From Brevibacterium ihuae (GTDB lineage: Bacteria > Actinomycetota > Actinomycetes > Actinomycetales > Brevibacteriaceae): DNA of 64,000 bases. Of the stretch, positions 25,505-32,657 are shown in pieces. The notes beneath the pieces are model-generated. The model was not told the DNA's origin and made no database searches. It was given only the letters and a program-made list of their open reading frames with translations. The stretch is taken from contig NZ_FXWZ01000002.1 of the NCBI RefSeq assembly GCF_900184225.1, positions 643,759-707,758 on the forward strand, read 5' to 3'. The stretch's first letter is position 1. Every line of letters starts with the position of its first letter. The position numbers and the translations under genes are program-made.

Positions 25505-25772
25505 GGTTGGCCTCGGACACGAGCGGCTCGCTCGTCTCCTTCGGGAACGCGGTGTCATCCTACGCAACCACTCACCGTCCAGCAGTGAGATTCGGCTGAT
25601 GCGTGCCATGTATGAGCAAGGGGCTTCACTGGAGGGTGTGGGCGACAAGTTCGGCTACACGGCGGGGACGGTCCGCAAACATTTGCTCATCTTCGGCGTG
25701 GTGATGCGCGATACGCACGGTCGTGTCCGAGCGGAGCCCCACGGTTTCGGCCAAGAGATCAAGACATCGTGA
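25505..25772 (+). pseudogene. 3' part of the helix-turn-helix protein gene split by IS256
   Basis: Continues the frame broken at 24114: VGLGHERLARLLRERGVILR completes the first HTH, then SEIRLMRAMYEQGASLEGVG and GYTAGTVRKHLLIFGVVMR form a second one, with a short polar tail ending at 25772. Two HTH modules in a 140-aa basic protein resemble the small resolvase/Hin-like DNA-binding proteins found near recombinases, but no catalytic domain is present. Function unknown, now disrupted. Confidence 0.72.
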
Positions 25773-25831
25773 CGGACGCTGATGGTCCCAGCAGGAGCTG
25801 GGTCAGAGGATGCAGTCCTTCGCCGTGCATA

Positions 25832-26087
25832 TCAGCTCTGCACCCGGCCGCGCGCGCGATCGCGGGCTTGCTGCCGCAGTCTTGCCCGTACTTCGTCGTG
25901 GATCGTGGTCGAGGTCTGCTCTGCTGTCTCGATGGAGACCACCAGTGCGTATCGCACCGTCTTACCAGCACCAAGGTGTTGGGCATCGTCCATGCATTCA
26001 ACGTGGATCGGGAACGTGTCATCGTCGCCGAACACCATGGCGCGGCTGCCTTGGACGATCTCGTGTTGGAGGCTCCGCTGCCGGCCG
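25832..26087 (-). pseudogene. C-terminal remnant, possibly S8 (subtilase-like) peptidase
   Basis: Frame reads RQRSLQHEIVQGSRAMVFGD, then TFPIHVECMDDA, VRYALVVSIETAEQTSTTIH, DEVRARLRQQ and a stop at 25832. The order QHE, HVEC, RYALVVS, EEVRAR-like recalls the C-terminal extension of bacterial S8 peptidases encoded beside AAA ATPases; this is from memory of the family and unverified. No catalytic triad is in the window, so it is a fragment either way. It abuts the WYL remnant at about 26088. Confidence 0.35.
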
Positions 26088-26337
26088 ACACCAGACCCTG
26101 CGGCTCCACCACCAGCTCCTGCACACGTGCCGCTTGGCGTGAGCGATACGTGAGCCGTAACCGCCGACGGGCGAACACACCCGCCCGGGCAGTTGCGAAC
26201 GCCTCCCCAGGTTGCAGCGCATCAGGTTGCGGCAACCAGCCGTGAGGATCAACCACGATCCGCGACGCAACCTCCAAGCTCTGACCACGATGCGCCTCGG
26301 GAATCGCAGCCAGCAACTTGCGCGCCCCCGACGCGAA
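26088..26337 (-). pseudogene. WYL-domain transcriptional regulator remnant
   Basis: Frame reads SGARKLLAAIPEAHRGQSLE, VASRIVVDPHGWL, EAFATARAGVFARRRLRLTY and RSRQAARVQELVVEPQGLV, the end of the linker and first part of a WYL domain. The HTH and the rest of the WYL domain are missing. Just upstream another frame reads GPDAIGLGDAS, which would continue this protein after a one-base frameshift, inside the TetR 3' end. The fragment therefore lies between two other truncated genes. Confidence 0.55.
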
Positions 26338-26340
26338 GCA

Positions 26341-26940
26341 TCACCCAGCCCGATCGCATCCGGGCCCCACATCCCCGATGAACTGTTCGAAGCCGCTGAT
26401 GATCGTCTCCAACCCTCGACCGAACGCTCGATCAGAGTCGCAATCGTCAGGAAGGGAGTGTGATGCAGCGGCGTAGGCGATGTCTGACAAGGCAAAACCT
26501 CGGGCGAAGCTGGAACCGATCTGGTACAGGTCAAGCGCAACGTCCCGGGGGAATCCAGCCTGTCGGAGTGTGGCCATGACGTGCTTGAAGGCGGCTTGGT
26601 TTTCATCGAGCACGATGGGGCGTCCCGCTTGGGCGGTGAAGACGGCCGGGTGGTCCACGATGACGCGTCGATACGCCCAGGAGATCTCGCGAAGAATCTG
26701 CTGCCAACTCTTACCGAGCCCAACGGAGGGTGGAGTGATCTCCGCCATAAGCATGGTCGCCATGCCGTCAAGAATGTCTTGCTTGTTCGCCACGTGCCGA
26801 TACAACGCCATGGCTTCCACCTCAAGAGCATCTCCAAGGCGACGCATCGTGACCGCAGCCAAACCCTCACTGTCAGCCAACGTGATCGCTGCCCTCAGAA
26901 TCTCTGCCCGGCTGAGGGGATGGTCGCGCACCGCATTCAC
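26341..26940 (-). CDS. TetR family transcriptional regulator (TetR_C_1 class)
   Basis: 199 aa from GTG 26940, chosen for its GGAGAG SD at 26945-26950; an alternative GTG at 26982 adds 14 residues. N-terminal HTH: LSRAEILRAAITLADSEG, LAAVTMRRLGDALEVEAMALYRHVANKQDILDGM, which is the TetR/TetR_C class pattern. C-terminal domain includes WAYRRVIVDHPAVF and FGRGLETIISGFEQFIG. The last about 10 residues overlap the WYL remnant in another frame, so the natural C-terminus may be lost. Divergent from the DUF3995 gene across tandem operators. Confidence 0.82.
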   Translation of the reverse strand: MNAVRDHPLSRAEILRAAITLADSEGLAAVTMRRLGDALEVEAMALYRHVANKQDILDGMATMLMAEITPPSVGLGKSWQQILREISWAYRRVIVDHPAVFTAQAGRPIVLDENQAAFKHVMATLRQAGFPRDVALDLYQIGSSFARGFALSDIAYAAASHSLPDDCDSDRAFGRGLETIISGFEQFIGDVGPGCDRAG

Positions 26941-26984
26941 TGGTCTCTCCTCTGCCTCGTCTTTGCATAGTGACACGCTCACGT

Positions 26985-27017
26985 GTTTACATTGTAAGCA
27001 TGGTTTACAACGTAAGC
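26985..27017. promoter_or_regulatory. tandem operators between TetR and DUF3995 genes
   Basis: Two near-identical 15-mers, GTTTACATTGTAAGC (26985-26999) and GTTTACAACGTAAGC (27003-27017), 18 bp start to start. Each carries the palindromic core TTAC-N3-GTAA. The ATG at 27000 lies between them, so repressor binding would block both divergent promoters and the start of the DUF3995 gene. Confidence 0.6.
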
Positions 27018-27494
27018 AGGGTTGGTGTTGCTCGCTGGGAACGTAGTCGCTGGTTCTGGGTGGCAGCCCTCGCTGGTGGGCTGCATGTTGCGATCACGCT
27101 GTACTGGGCCCTTGGCGGACACGCTCTGCTATGGACGATGGGGACCGGCTTCATCGCCAAGTTCGAGTCGATGATGTGGATCCTGTGGCCGGTCGCCCTG
27201 GTCAAGGCTGTCGGAGCCTTTGGCCCCGTATGGCTATCGACCCACGGATGGCCCTGGGCACGACTGACACGCCTCACCGTATGGCTGGCATCCTTCGTCC
27301 TGATCGGATGGGGTGGTCTGAACACGATCGTCGGCAACATGGTGCTCTTCGGGCTGATCCGCCCCACCGACGGCTTCGACCGACCCGTCATGATCGGCCA
27401 CGCCTGGATCTGGGACCCCCTGTTCCTCCTCTGGGGCATCAGTCTGCTGACCGGATTGATCCGCACCCGCACCACACGTGCTTCCCTCGTGTGA
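27000..27494 (+). CDS. DUF3995 family membrane protein
   Basis: 164 aa with four membrane helices: FWVAALAGGLHVAITLYWAL, MWILWPVALVKAVGAFGPVW, LTVWLASFVLIGWGGLNTIV and WDPLFLLWGISLLTGLI; WALGG after helix 1 is the family hallmark. ATG 27000 starts MVYNVSRVGVARWERSRW; 26970 is possible but overlaps the first operator. Likely repressed by the divergent TetR protein. Function unknown; DUF3995 genes are often found with drug-response regulators. Confidence 0.75.
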   Translation: MVYNVSRVGVARWERSRWFWVAALAGGLHVAITLYWALGGHALLWTMGTGFIAKFESMMWILWPVALVKAVGAFGPVWLSTHGWPWARLTRLTVWLASFVLIGWGGLNTIVGNMVLFGLIRPTDGFDRPVMIGHAWIWDPLFLLWGISLLTGLIRTRTTRASLV

Positions 27495-27742
27495 GCGAGC
27501 ATCTGCGCCTTCCTGAACCACAGATACTGCGCGAAGCTGCCCGTGTCGCGAAGAAGCCTCGCCCCAGTGGCGCATCCCAGATCGCATGGAAGGCTGATCA
27601 GGAAGATCAGCGGCCGATGACCCCGCAGCAGATGAGCAGACCCGACGCCAGGATGCTGGACAGTCGCGTACCCGGAAACGGGGATAAGCAGCAGAAACAC
27701 TTTCCTGTCAGCTGGGACGGCTTCACATGGTCACATCCCCGC
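27495..27742. other. 248-bp stretch without a supported gene
   Basis: No frame on either strand shows coding bias. A minus-strand open frame spanning it is antisense to the DUF3995 gene and has no family resemblance. Probably decayed sequence left of the IS3 end at 27743. Confidence 0.4.
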
Positions 27743-27766
27743 TGAATCGGCCCGGGTTCTCTGCCG

Positions 27767-28081
27767 CTACTTTGTGAGTGCGGGCTCTCGGTTGAGGGCC
27801 TCGTAGTGGAGCGTTTCGAACTCTACCGGGGTGAGCATCCCGAGAGAGCCGTGGAGACGGCGGTTGTTGTACCAGTCGACCCAGCCGGCGGTCGCGTACT
27901 CGACCTCCGAGAGGGTCCTGAAGGGCCCTGGGTGGAAGACGGTGGGGCGGATGCACTCGGTCTTGAACAAGCCGTTCACAGACTCCATGAGGGCGTTGTC
28001 GTAGGCGTCGCCGACGGTCCCGATCGAGGGCGCGATGCCCTCGAGGTCGAGAGGCTCGGTGTACCGGATCGAGGTGTATTG
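27767..28081 (-). pseudogene. IS3 transposase orfB, 3' part
   Basis: Starts mid-domain with the Gln codon after HHSDAGS: QYTSIRYTEPLDLEGIAPSI, then GDAYDNALMESVNGLFKTEC, holding the catalytic Glu of the DDE triad, and WVDWYNNRRLHGSLGMLTPV. Separated from the 5' part (29538-30179) by IS30. Removing IS30 and one TTG copy restores the reading frame. Confidence 0.85.
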
Positions 28082-29534
28082 GGTGGATTCAACTGGTGGA
28101 CGCAACACCCCAGGTCGAGGAGGGTGTTGATGGGACGACCAGCTGGATGGCTGAAGGAACTCACGGGCCGGTCGGCGATGATCTCGCCAGGCGCCCCGAA
28201 GACGCGCCGCAGCATCGAACGCAGGTTCTGGAAAGAGATAGCGACGGGAAGCTCCTCGGAGGACGCAGCAGGGAAGGTGGGCGTGTCTGCAGCCGTCGGG
28301 GCACGCTGGTTCCGACAAGGTGGCGGCATGAGGACGATCGAACTCACCGAGCCTGGCGGACGTTATCTATCGTTTCCTGAGCGAGAGGAGATCGCTGTCC
28401 TGCACGCTCAGCAGGTGGGCGTGCGCGAGATCGCGCGCAGGATCAACCGCGACCCGGCCACGATCTCGCGCGAGCTGCGTCGAAACGCCGCTACCCGCGG
28501 CGGGAAGCTGGAGTACCGGGCCTCGGTCGCGCAGTGGAAGGCGGAGCTGATGGCGCGGAGGCCGAAGACCGCGAAGCTGGTCGCGAACCCGAAACTACGG
28601 AACTACGTCCAGGACCGGCTCAGCGGCGATGTGTGCCATCCAGATGGGTCGATCGTGGCTGGGCCGGACGTACCGGCGTGGAAGGGCAGGTCGAAGCCAC
28701 GCCGGGCCGACCGGCGGTGGGTCACGGCGTGGAGTCCGGAGCAGATCTCACACCGGCTTGAGATCGACTACCCCGAGGATGAGTCCATGCGTATCAGTCA
28801 CGAGGCGATCTACCAGTCCCTGTTCATCGAGGGCCGGGGCGCGCTCAAGCGAGAACTGGTCGCCTGCCTGCGCACCGGCCGATCTCTGCGGGTGCCCCGA
28901 GCCCGGTCGAAGAACAAGCCTCAAGGGCACGTGACCGAGGATGTGGTCCTCAGTGAACGCCCCGCCGAAGCCGCCGACCGCGCCGTGCCAGGACACTGGG
29001 AAGGTGACCTGATCATCGGCACGAACCGGTCCGCGATCGGTACCGTCATTGAGCGCAAGAGCCGAGCCACGTTGCTGGTGCACCTGCCTCGGCTGGACGG
29101 CTACGGGCAGACACCGCGGGTCAAGAACGGTCCCGCCCTGGCCGGCTACGGCGCTGTGGCGATGAACGCTGCTTTGACTGCATCGATGACGACCCTGCCG
29201 CAGCAGTTGCGCAAGACGCTGACCTGGGACCGCGGCAAGGAGCTGTCTGGGCATGCGCAGTTCACTGTGGAGACGGGCACGAAGGTGTTCTTCGCCGATC
29301 CCCACTCGCCGTGGCAGAGGCCCACGAACGAGAACACGAACGGGCTGCTACGTCAGTACTTCCCGAAGGGTACCGATCTCTCACGCTGGACTGCGCAGGA
29401 CCTCGAAGCGGTCGCGCTGGCAGTCAACAATCGTCCCCGGAAGGTCCTCGACTGGAAGTCTCCAGCTGAGGTGTTCGCCGAGCAGCTACAGTCACTCGAG
29501 CAAGAGGGTGTTGCATCCACCGATTGAATCCACC
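28082..29534 (+). mobile_element. IS30-family insertion sequence, complete, nested in IS3
   Basis: 1453 bp. Both ends begin GGTGGATTCAA and continue with GGTGGA and GCAACACCC. Flanking TTG at 28079-28081 and 29535-29537 is a 3-bp target duplication, typical for IS30. Inserted into IS3 orfB at the second catalytic-Asp motif (HHSDAGSQ), so this insertion is the younger of the two. Confidence 0.9.
28130..29527 (+). CDS. IS30 family transposase
   Basis: 465 aa. N-terminal region MGRPAGWLKELTGRSAMISP and VGVSAAVGARWFRQGGGM, then the HTH_38 part FPEREEIAVLHAQQVGVREI, ARRINRDPATISRELRRNA, and the catalytic core: GHWEGDLIIG (D), LTWDRGKELSGH (D), and NENTNGLLRQYFPKG (E). ATG 28130 matches the longer actinobacterial IS30 proteins; an internal ATG at 28328 would skip the first domain. 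The frame is intact up to the right inverted repeat. Confidence 0.92.
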   Translation: MGRPAGWLKELTGRSAMISPGAPKTRRSIERRFWKEIATGSSSEDAAGKVGVSAAVGARWFRQGGGMRTIELTEPGGRYLSFPEREEIAVLHAQQVGVREIARRINRDPATISRELRRNAATRGGKLEYRASVAQWKAELMARRPKTAKLVANPKLRNYVQDRLSGDVCHPDGSIVAGPDVPAWKGRSKPRRADRRWVTAWSPEQISHRLEIDYPEDESMRISHEAIYQSLFIEGRGALKRELVACLRTGRSLRVPRARSKNKPQGHVTEDVVLSERPAEAADRAVPGHWEGDLIIGTNRSAIGTVIERKSRATLLVHLPRLDGYGQTPRVKNGPALAGYGAVAMNAALTASMTTLPQQLRKTLTWDRGKELSGHAQFTVETGTKVFFADPHSPWQRPTNENTNGLLRQYFPKGTDLSRWTAQDLEAVALAVNNRPRKVLDWKSPAEVFAEQLQSLEQEGVASTD

Positions 29535-29537
29535 TTG

Positions 29538-30179
29538 GGAGCCCGCATCGCTGTGGTGGATCAGATCCCCTGGTGAGACGGGCTTTCCGTCGCGGTCGCG
29601 CTGCCACAGAGCGATCCGCAGTGGCGTCATGACGAGGTCGGTGCGCATGCTGGTGGAGGCGTGCCAGCCCACGATCCGCTGGGCGAAAACGTCCACGACG
29701 AACGCGACGTAGACGAACCCCGCCCACGTCCTGACGTAGGTGAAGTCGGTGACCCAGACCCGGTTCGGAGCGGGTGCCGTGAAGTCGCGATTTAGCAGGT
29801 CACCGGCCCGTTTCCCGTCCGGGTTCGGGATGGTGGTGCGCAGCTTCTTCACCCGCCGCACACCCTCCAGGCCCAGGGTGCGCATCGCCCGGTCCACCGC
29901 CCCGCGAGACGCGCCGGCGAGGCCGGGCTGGCGGCGGAGCAGGGCGACCCATTTCCGCCGCCCGTACAGGCCCTCCGGCGTCATCTGGATCAGCCCGGTG
30001 ACCGGGTTGACGGTCCAGGCAAGGTCGCGGATCTGGTCCTCGACCAGAGCGTCTGTGACTGTGCGGGCAGCGATCCGGGCCGGCCGCTTCCAGGCTCGGT
30101 AGGTGCGTGCAGCGATCTGCAGGCCCTGCTGGCACAGGACGCGGAGGATCGGCTCGACTGCATAGCCCTCGGCGCGCAT
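29538..30179 (-). pseudogene. IS3 transposase orfB, 5' part
   Basis: Reads EGYAVEPILRVLCQQGLQIA, the HTH_21 region TPEGLYGRRKWVALLRRQ, then the first catalytic Asp in VWVTDFTYVRTW, and ends at LIHHSDAGSQ where IS30 is inserted. In IS3 elements orfB is normally made by -1 frameshifting from orfA; the in-frame sequence upstream of 30179 (ILAFIDEM) continues that frame toward the orfA stop at 30200, consistent with that mechanism. Confidence 0.88.
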
Positions 30180-30199
30180 CTCGTCGATGAACGCCAGGA

Positions 30200-30511
30200 T
30201 CAGCGGTTGCGGGGGTCGAGCTCCCCCGCGAAGAAAATCGAGGCCCGGCGCAGGATCTCGTTGTCCTCCCGCAGCCGCTTGTTCTCCGCCTTCAGGCGCT
30301 TGACCTCGGCAGACTCCTCGCTCGTGACGCCGGGACGGGTTCCGTCGTCGACCTCGGCCTGGGTCAGCCAGCGCCGCACGGACTCCCGCGAGACGCCCTC
30401 CTGACGGGCCACCGCCGCGGTCGCCGCGGTCAGAGTGGGGTACTCCTGGGCGTGCTCACGCACGAGCCGCACGCACCTCGCGCGCAACTGGGCATCGATC
30501 TTCTTCGGCAT
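30200..30511 (-). CDS. IS3 transposase orfA (HTH protein)
   Basis: 103 aa. MPKKIDAQLRARCVRLVREH, HTH with VARQEGVSRESVRRWL, and a C-terminal leucine-zipper-like coiled coil (AEVKRLKAENKRLREDNEIL) ending RRASIFFAGELDPRNR, the standard IS3 orfA layout. ATG 30511 is used because the MPKK start is conserved in the family. Intact, though its partner orfB is broken. Confidence 0.9.
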   Translation of the reverse strand: MPKKIDAQLRARCVRLVREHAQEYPTLTAATAAVARQEGVSRESVRRWLTQAEVDDGTRPGVTSEESAEVKRLKAENKRLREDNEILRRASIFFAGELDPRNR

Positions 30512-30565
30512 GCTGTCCATCCTTCCGGACTCAAACAGCAGCGGCATCAAACCCAGGCCGATTCA

Positions 30566-30763
30566 CTCTGTTCACCCGCATCACCATCGACGACGACGAA
30601 CACGCCACCTACACACCCGACGAGACCACCGCCAGCATCCTTGCCCACACCAACATCGACGCCCCGGCCCACGTCACCGCAGAAACACAACTGCCCCGCA
30701 CTCAGGCGGGGCAGTTCCGGACTTCTCGGTGGAGCTGGCGGGAGGCTTGTCGAAACTTCCCCC
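30566..30763 (+). repeat. repeat copy B ending in terminator-like hairpin
   Basis: Second unit. One frame reads FTLFTRITIDDDEHATYTP, then DETTASILAHTNIDAPAHVT and AETQ, running into the perfect hairpin AACTGCCCCGC / GCGGGGCAGTT (30689-30716), then CCGGACTTCTCGGTGGA and the GTCGAAACTT tail shared with copy A. Looks like a gene 3' end plus terminator; the source gene might be an HNH/DUF222-type repeat protein, but I cannot confirm that. Confidence 0.7.
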
Positions 30764-30764
30764 A

Positions 30765-30849
30765 ACGCTTGCGTCAGTGGTCGCGAGCCACCGGGCCCAT
30801 TCGGGGCGTGTGCCCCACTTGGCGAAGCGTGCCACAGCCTCCGGGTGGT
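30765..30849 (-). other. short coding-like remnant, unidentified
   Basis: In the minus strand, one frame reads HPEAVARFAKWGTRPEWARW and continues LATTDASVG before entering repeat B. It has a natural protein-like composition but no start or recognised family; probably the tail of a lost gene. Offered only as an observation. Confidence 0.25.
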
Positions 30850-31254
30850 TTAGCGCTCTATCGCCAGGCGCCCCAGGCCCGCTGCCAGCGCTGCAGCGGC
30901 GGGAGCCATGTACCGTCGTTCGAACGGGGTGCCCAGCACCTGGAGCGGGACGCTGCCAAGTGCTGCCACGGCAAGGAGCCCCAAGAGGCGTCGTTCTGCC
31001 CGGGAAGCCTTCCCTGCAATCCCCGCGCCACGCGCCACCAGGGCCGCCACCGGCAGAAGACTGCACAGGCTCACAGCAGCAACCCGGCGCCCGTCCGCCG
31101 AATTCGTAACCCGACCCCCGCTGACAGCGGTGTGCGGTAGGCGACCTGTGAGTACCGAGGCGTGGGTCGCCATCGTGGCCGCCAAGCCACCCACAGCGAG
31201 CGCAACGGCTGGGCCCCGCGGCACCTTCTCACGCAAGGACTGATCGGCAAGCAC
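30850..31254 (-). CDS. hypothetical membrane protein
   Basis: 134 aa from GTG 31254 with a good SD (GAAAGGGG, six bases upstream). Three or four hydrophobic segments: GPAVALAVGGLAATMATHAS, VAAVSLCSLLPVAALVARG, RLLGLLAVAALGSVPLQVLG and MAPAAAALAAGLGRLAI. G/C-biased third positions. A -10-like TACAAT lies about 50 bp upstream on the same strand (near 31305). No family recognised. It is the only apparently intact non-IS gene between the IS3 element and the tRNA. Confidence 0.62.
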   Translation of the reverse strand: MLADQSLREKVPRGPAVALAVGGLAATMATHASVLTGRLPHTAVSGGRVTNSADGRRVAAVSLCSLLPVAALVARGAGIAGKASRAERRLLGLLAVAALGSVPLQVLGTPFERRYMAPAAAALAAGLGRLAIER

Positions 31255-31356
31255 GGCGTGCCCCTTTCATGACGAGGTGATCGGCCAGGATCAGTTTCGC
31301 TCACCATTGTAGGCGCCCGTGGACACCCGCGTCGAGCGATGCACGAGCCTCAACGA

Positions 31357-31480
31357 CGAAGAAAACGCCACCCACACCCCGAGCAGACCACCGCCAGCGT
31401 CCTCGCACACACCAGCATCGATGCCCTGGCCCACGTCACCGCAGAAACAAAACTACCCCGCCATCAGGCGGGGCAAGTTT
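31357..31480 (+). repeat. repeat copy C with degenerate hairpin
   Basis: Third unit, the most decayed: AAAACGCCACC, GACCACCGCCAGCGTCCTCG and GCCCACGTCACCGCAGAAAC match copy B, but one indel shifts the frame, and the hairpin stem is imperfect (AACTACCCCGC / GCGGGGCAAGTT, 31451-31479). It ends 19 bases from the 3' end of the tRNA-Ala gene. Confidence 0.6.
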
Positions 31481-31498
31481 CGATTTACTCATCCTACG

Positions 31499-31571
31499 TG
31501 GAGGTAAGGGGATTCGAACCCCTGACCTTCTCCATGCCATGGAGACGCGCTACCAACTGCGCCATACCCCC
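31499..31571 (-). tRNA. tRNA-Ala (anticodon GGC)
   Basis: 73 nt on the minus strand. Acceptor GGGGGTA pairs with TACCTCC (one G-T wobble); D arm GCGCAGTTGGTAGCGC; anticodon stem TCTCC/GGAGA with loop ATGGCAT, giving GGC; T arm AGGGGTTCGAATCCCC with GTTCGAAT loop; discriminator A; CCA not encoded. Its 3' end faces the accessory patch (23.4-31.5 kb), the usual orientation for islands integrated at tRNA genes. Confidence 0.93.
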
Positions 31572-31709
31572 GAAAAGGTGCCTCCCGAACTCCGGGCGAC
31601 TCGAACCATAGTACTCAGTCGCGCGCGGTTTGCAAAATCGCCGGCCCCGCCGGTCGAACAGGCCCGGAGTACGATCGGGCGGCTCCCCCGCGCTCGCTAG
31701 GCTGGCCCC

Positions 31710-32657
31710 ATGAGCTGGATCGATTCCTCCCGCGACGATCTCGACGTCCCCGTCGAGGGCGGCACCCATCGCACCGCTGTGTGGACTCATCCCGCGCGGC
31801 CGGCCAGTGCCGCATCCGCTGCTCACGGTCGCCCGGACCACCCCGCTCGTCCGCTGCTCCTCGTCCACGGCTTCCGCGGCGATCACCACGGGATGGACCT
31901 CATCGCTCATCACGTGCGCCGCCACCCGGTCCTCGTCCCCGACCTGCCCGGATTCGGCGCGACCGCGCCCCTGCCCGGCGGGCTCTCGCTCGACGCGTAC
32001 GCCGACTTCCTCTCCGGTCTGCACGACTCGATCGAACAGCGGTACGGCGTCCCGCCGCTCGTCGTCGGACACTCCTTCGGCTCGATCCTCGTCGCGCGCC
32101 TCGCCGCGCTCCGCGCTCGACAGGACACGCCGCTCGATGCCCTCACGCTCATCAACCCGATCACCGCGCCGGCGCTCGAAGGCCCCTCCCGCCTCGGCTC
32201 CCTCCTGGCCCGCGCGTACTACAGCCTCTCCGCACGACTCCCGGAACGCGCCGGCGACGCCCTCCTCGGCCATCCCCTCATCGTCCGCGGGATGAGCGAG
32301 GTCATGGCCACCACCCGCGACCCCGGCCTGCGCCGCTACATCCACGACCAGCACCGCCGCTACTTCTCCACGTACACCGACCGGGACTCCCTCGCCCGGG
32401 CCTTCGCGATCTCGATCTCGCACACCGCCGCCGAGGCCGTCGACGCCCTGACGATGCCCGTGCTCGTGATCTCCGGCGGCGCGGACTCGATCGCCCCGCC
32501 CGCCGCCACCCGTGCCTTCGTCGACTCCCTGCCGGACGTCCGATCCCACGCCTTCGATGGGGTGGGCCACCTCGTCCACTACGAGCGCCCGGAGCACACC
32601 GCCCGGCTCCTCGAGGCCTTCGCAGCCGAGGTCGAGCGGTCTACACTGCGAACATGA
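31710..32657 (+). CDS. alpha/beta hydrolase
   Basis: 315 aa. Oxyanion region LLVHGFRGDHHGMDLIAHHV, nucleophile elbow VVGHSFGSIL (Ser), acid in VISGGADSIAPP, and His in GVGHLVHYERPE, all in the order of the alpha/beta-hydrolase_1 fold, similar to haloalkane dehalogenase/epoxide hydrolase/esterase relatives. No signal peptide. Stop overlaps the pdxH start (ATGA), so the two are coupled. Substrate unknown. Confidence 0.87.
   Translation: MSWIDSSRDDLDVPVEGGTHRTAVWTHPARPASAASAAHGRPDHPARPLLLVHGFRGDHHGMDLIAHHVRRHPVLVPDLPGFGATAPLPGGLSLDAYADFLSGLHDSIEQRYGVPPLVVGHSFGSILVARLAALRARQDTPLDALTLINPITAPALEGPSRLGSLLARAYYSLSARLPERAGDALLGHPLIVRGMSEVMATTRDPGLRRYIHDQHRRYFSTYTDRDSLARAFAISISHTAAEAVDALTMPVLVISGGADSIAPPAATRAFVDSLPDVRSHAFDGVGHLVHYERPEHTARLLEAFAAEVERSTLRT

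Larger units (their letters stand above)
27743..30565 (-). mobile_element. IS3-family insertion sequence interrupted by IS30
   Basis: Terminal inverted repeats: left starts TGAATCGGCCCGGGTT at 27743; right (reverse complement, ending 30565) starts TGAATCGGCCTGGGTT; both go on with TGCCGCT and TGAGT. Excluding the nested IS30 and its 3-bp duplication, the element is 1367 bp, normal for IS3. Encodes orfA (30200-30511) and a split orfB. No obvious target duplication flanks it (CGC on the left, CTC on the right), so its surroundings may have recombined. Confidence 0.88.

Noticed and set aside
31499..31571. tRNA end duplicated at the left border as an att site
   Set aside because: I looked for GGGGTTCGAATCCCC-like sequence around 23.3-24.2 kb and saw none, and there is no integrase gene.
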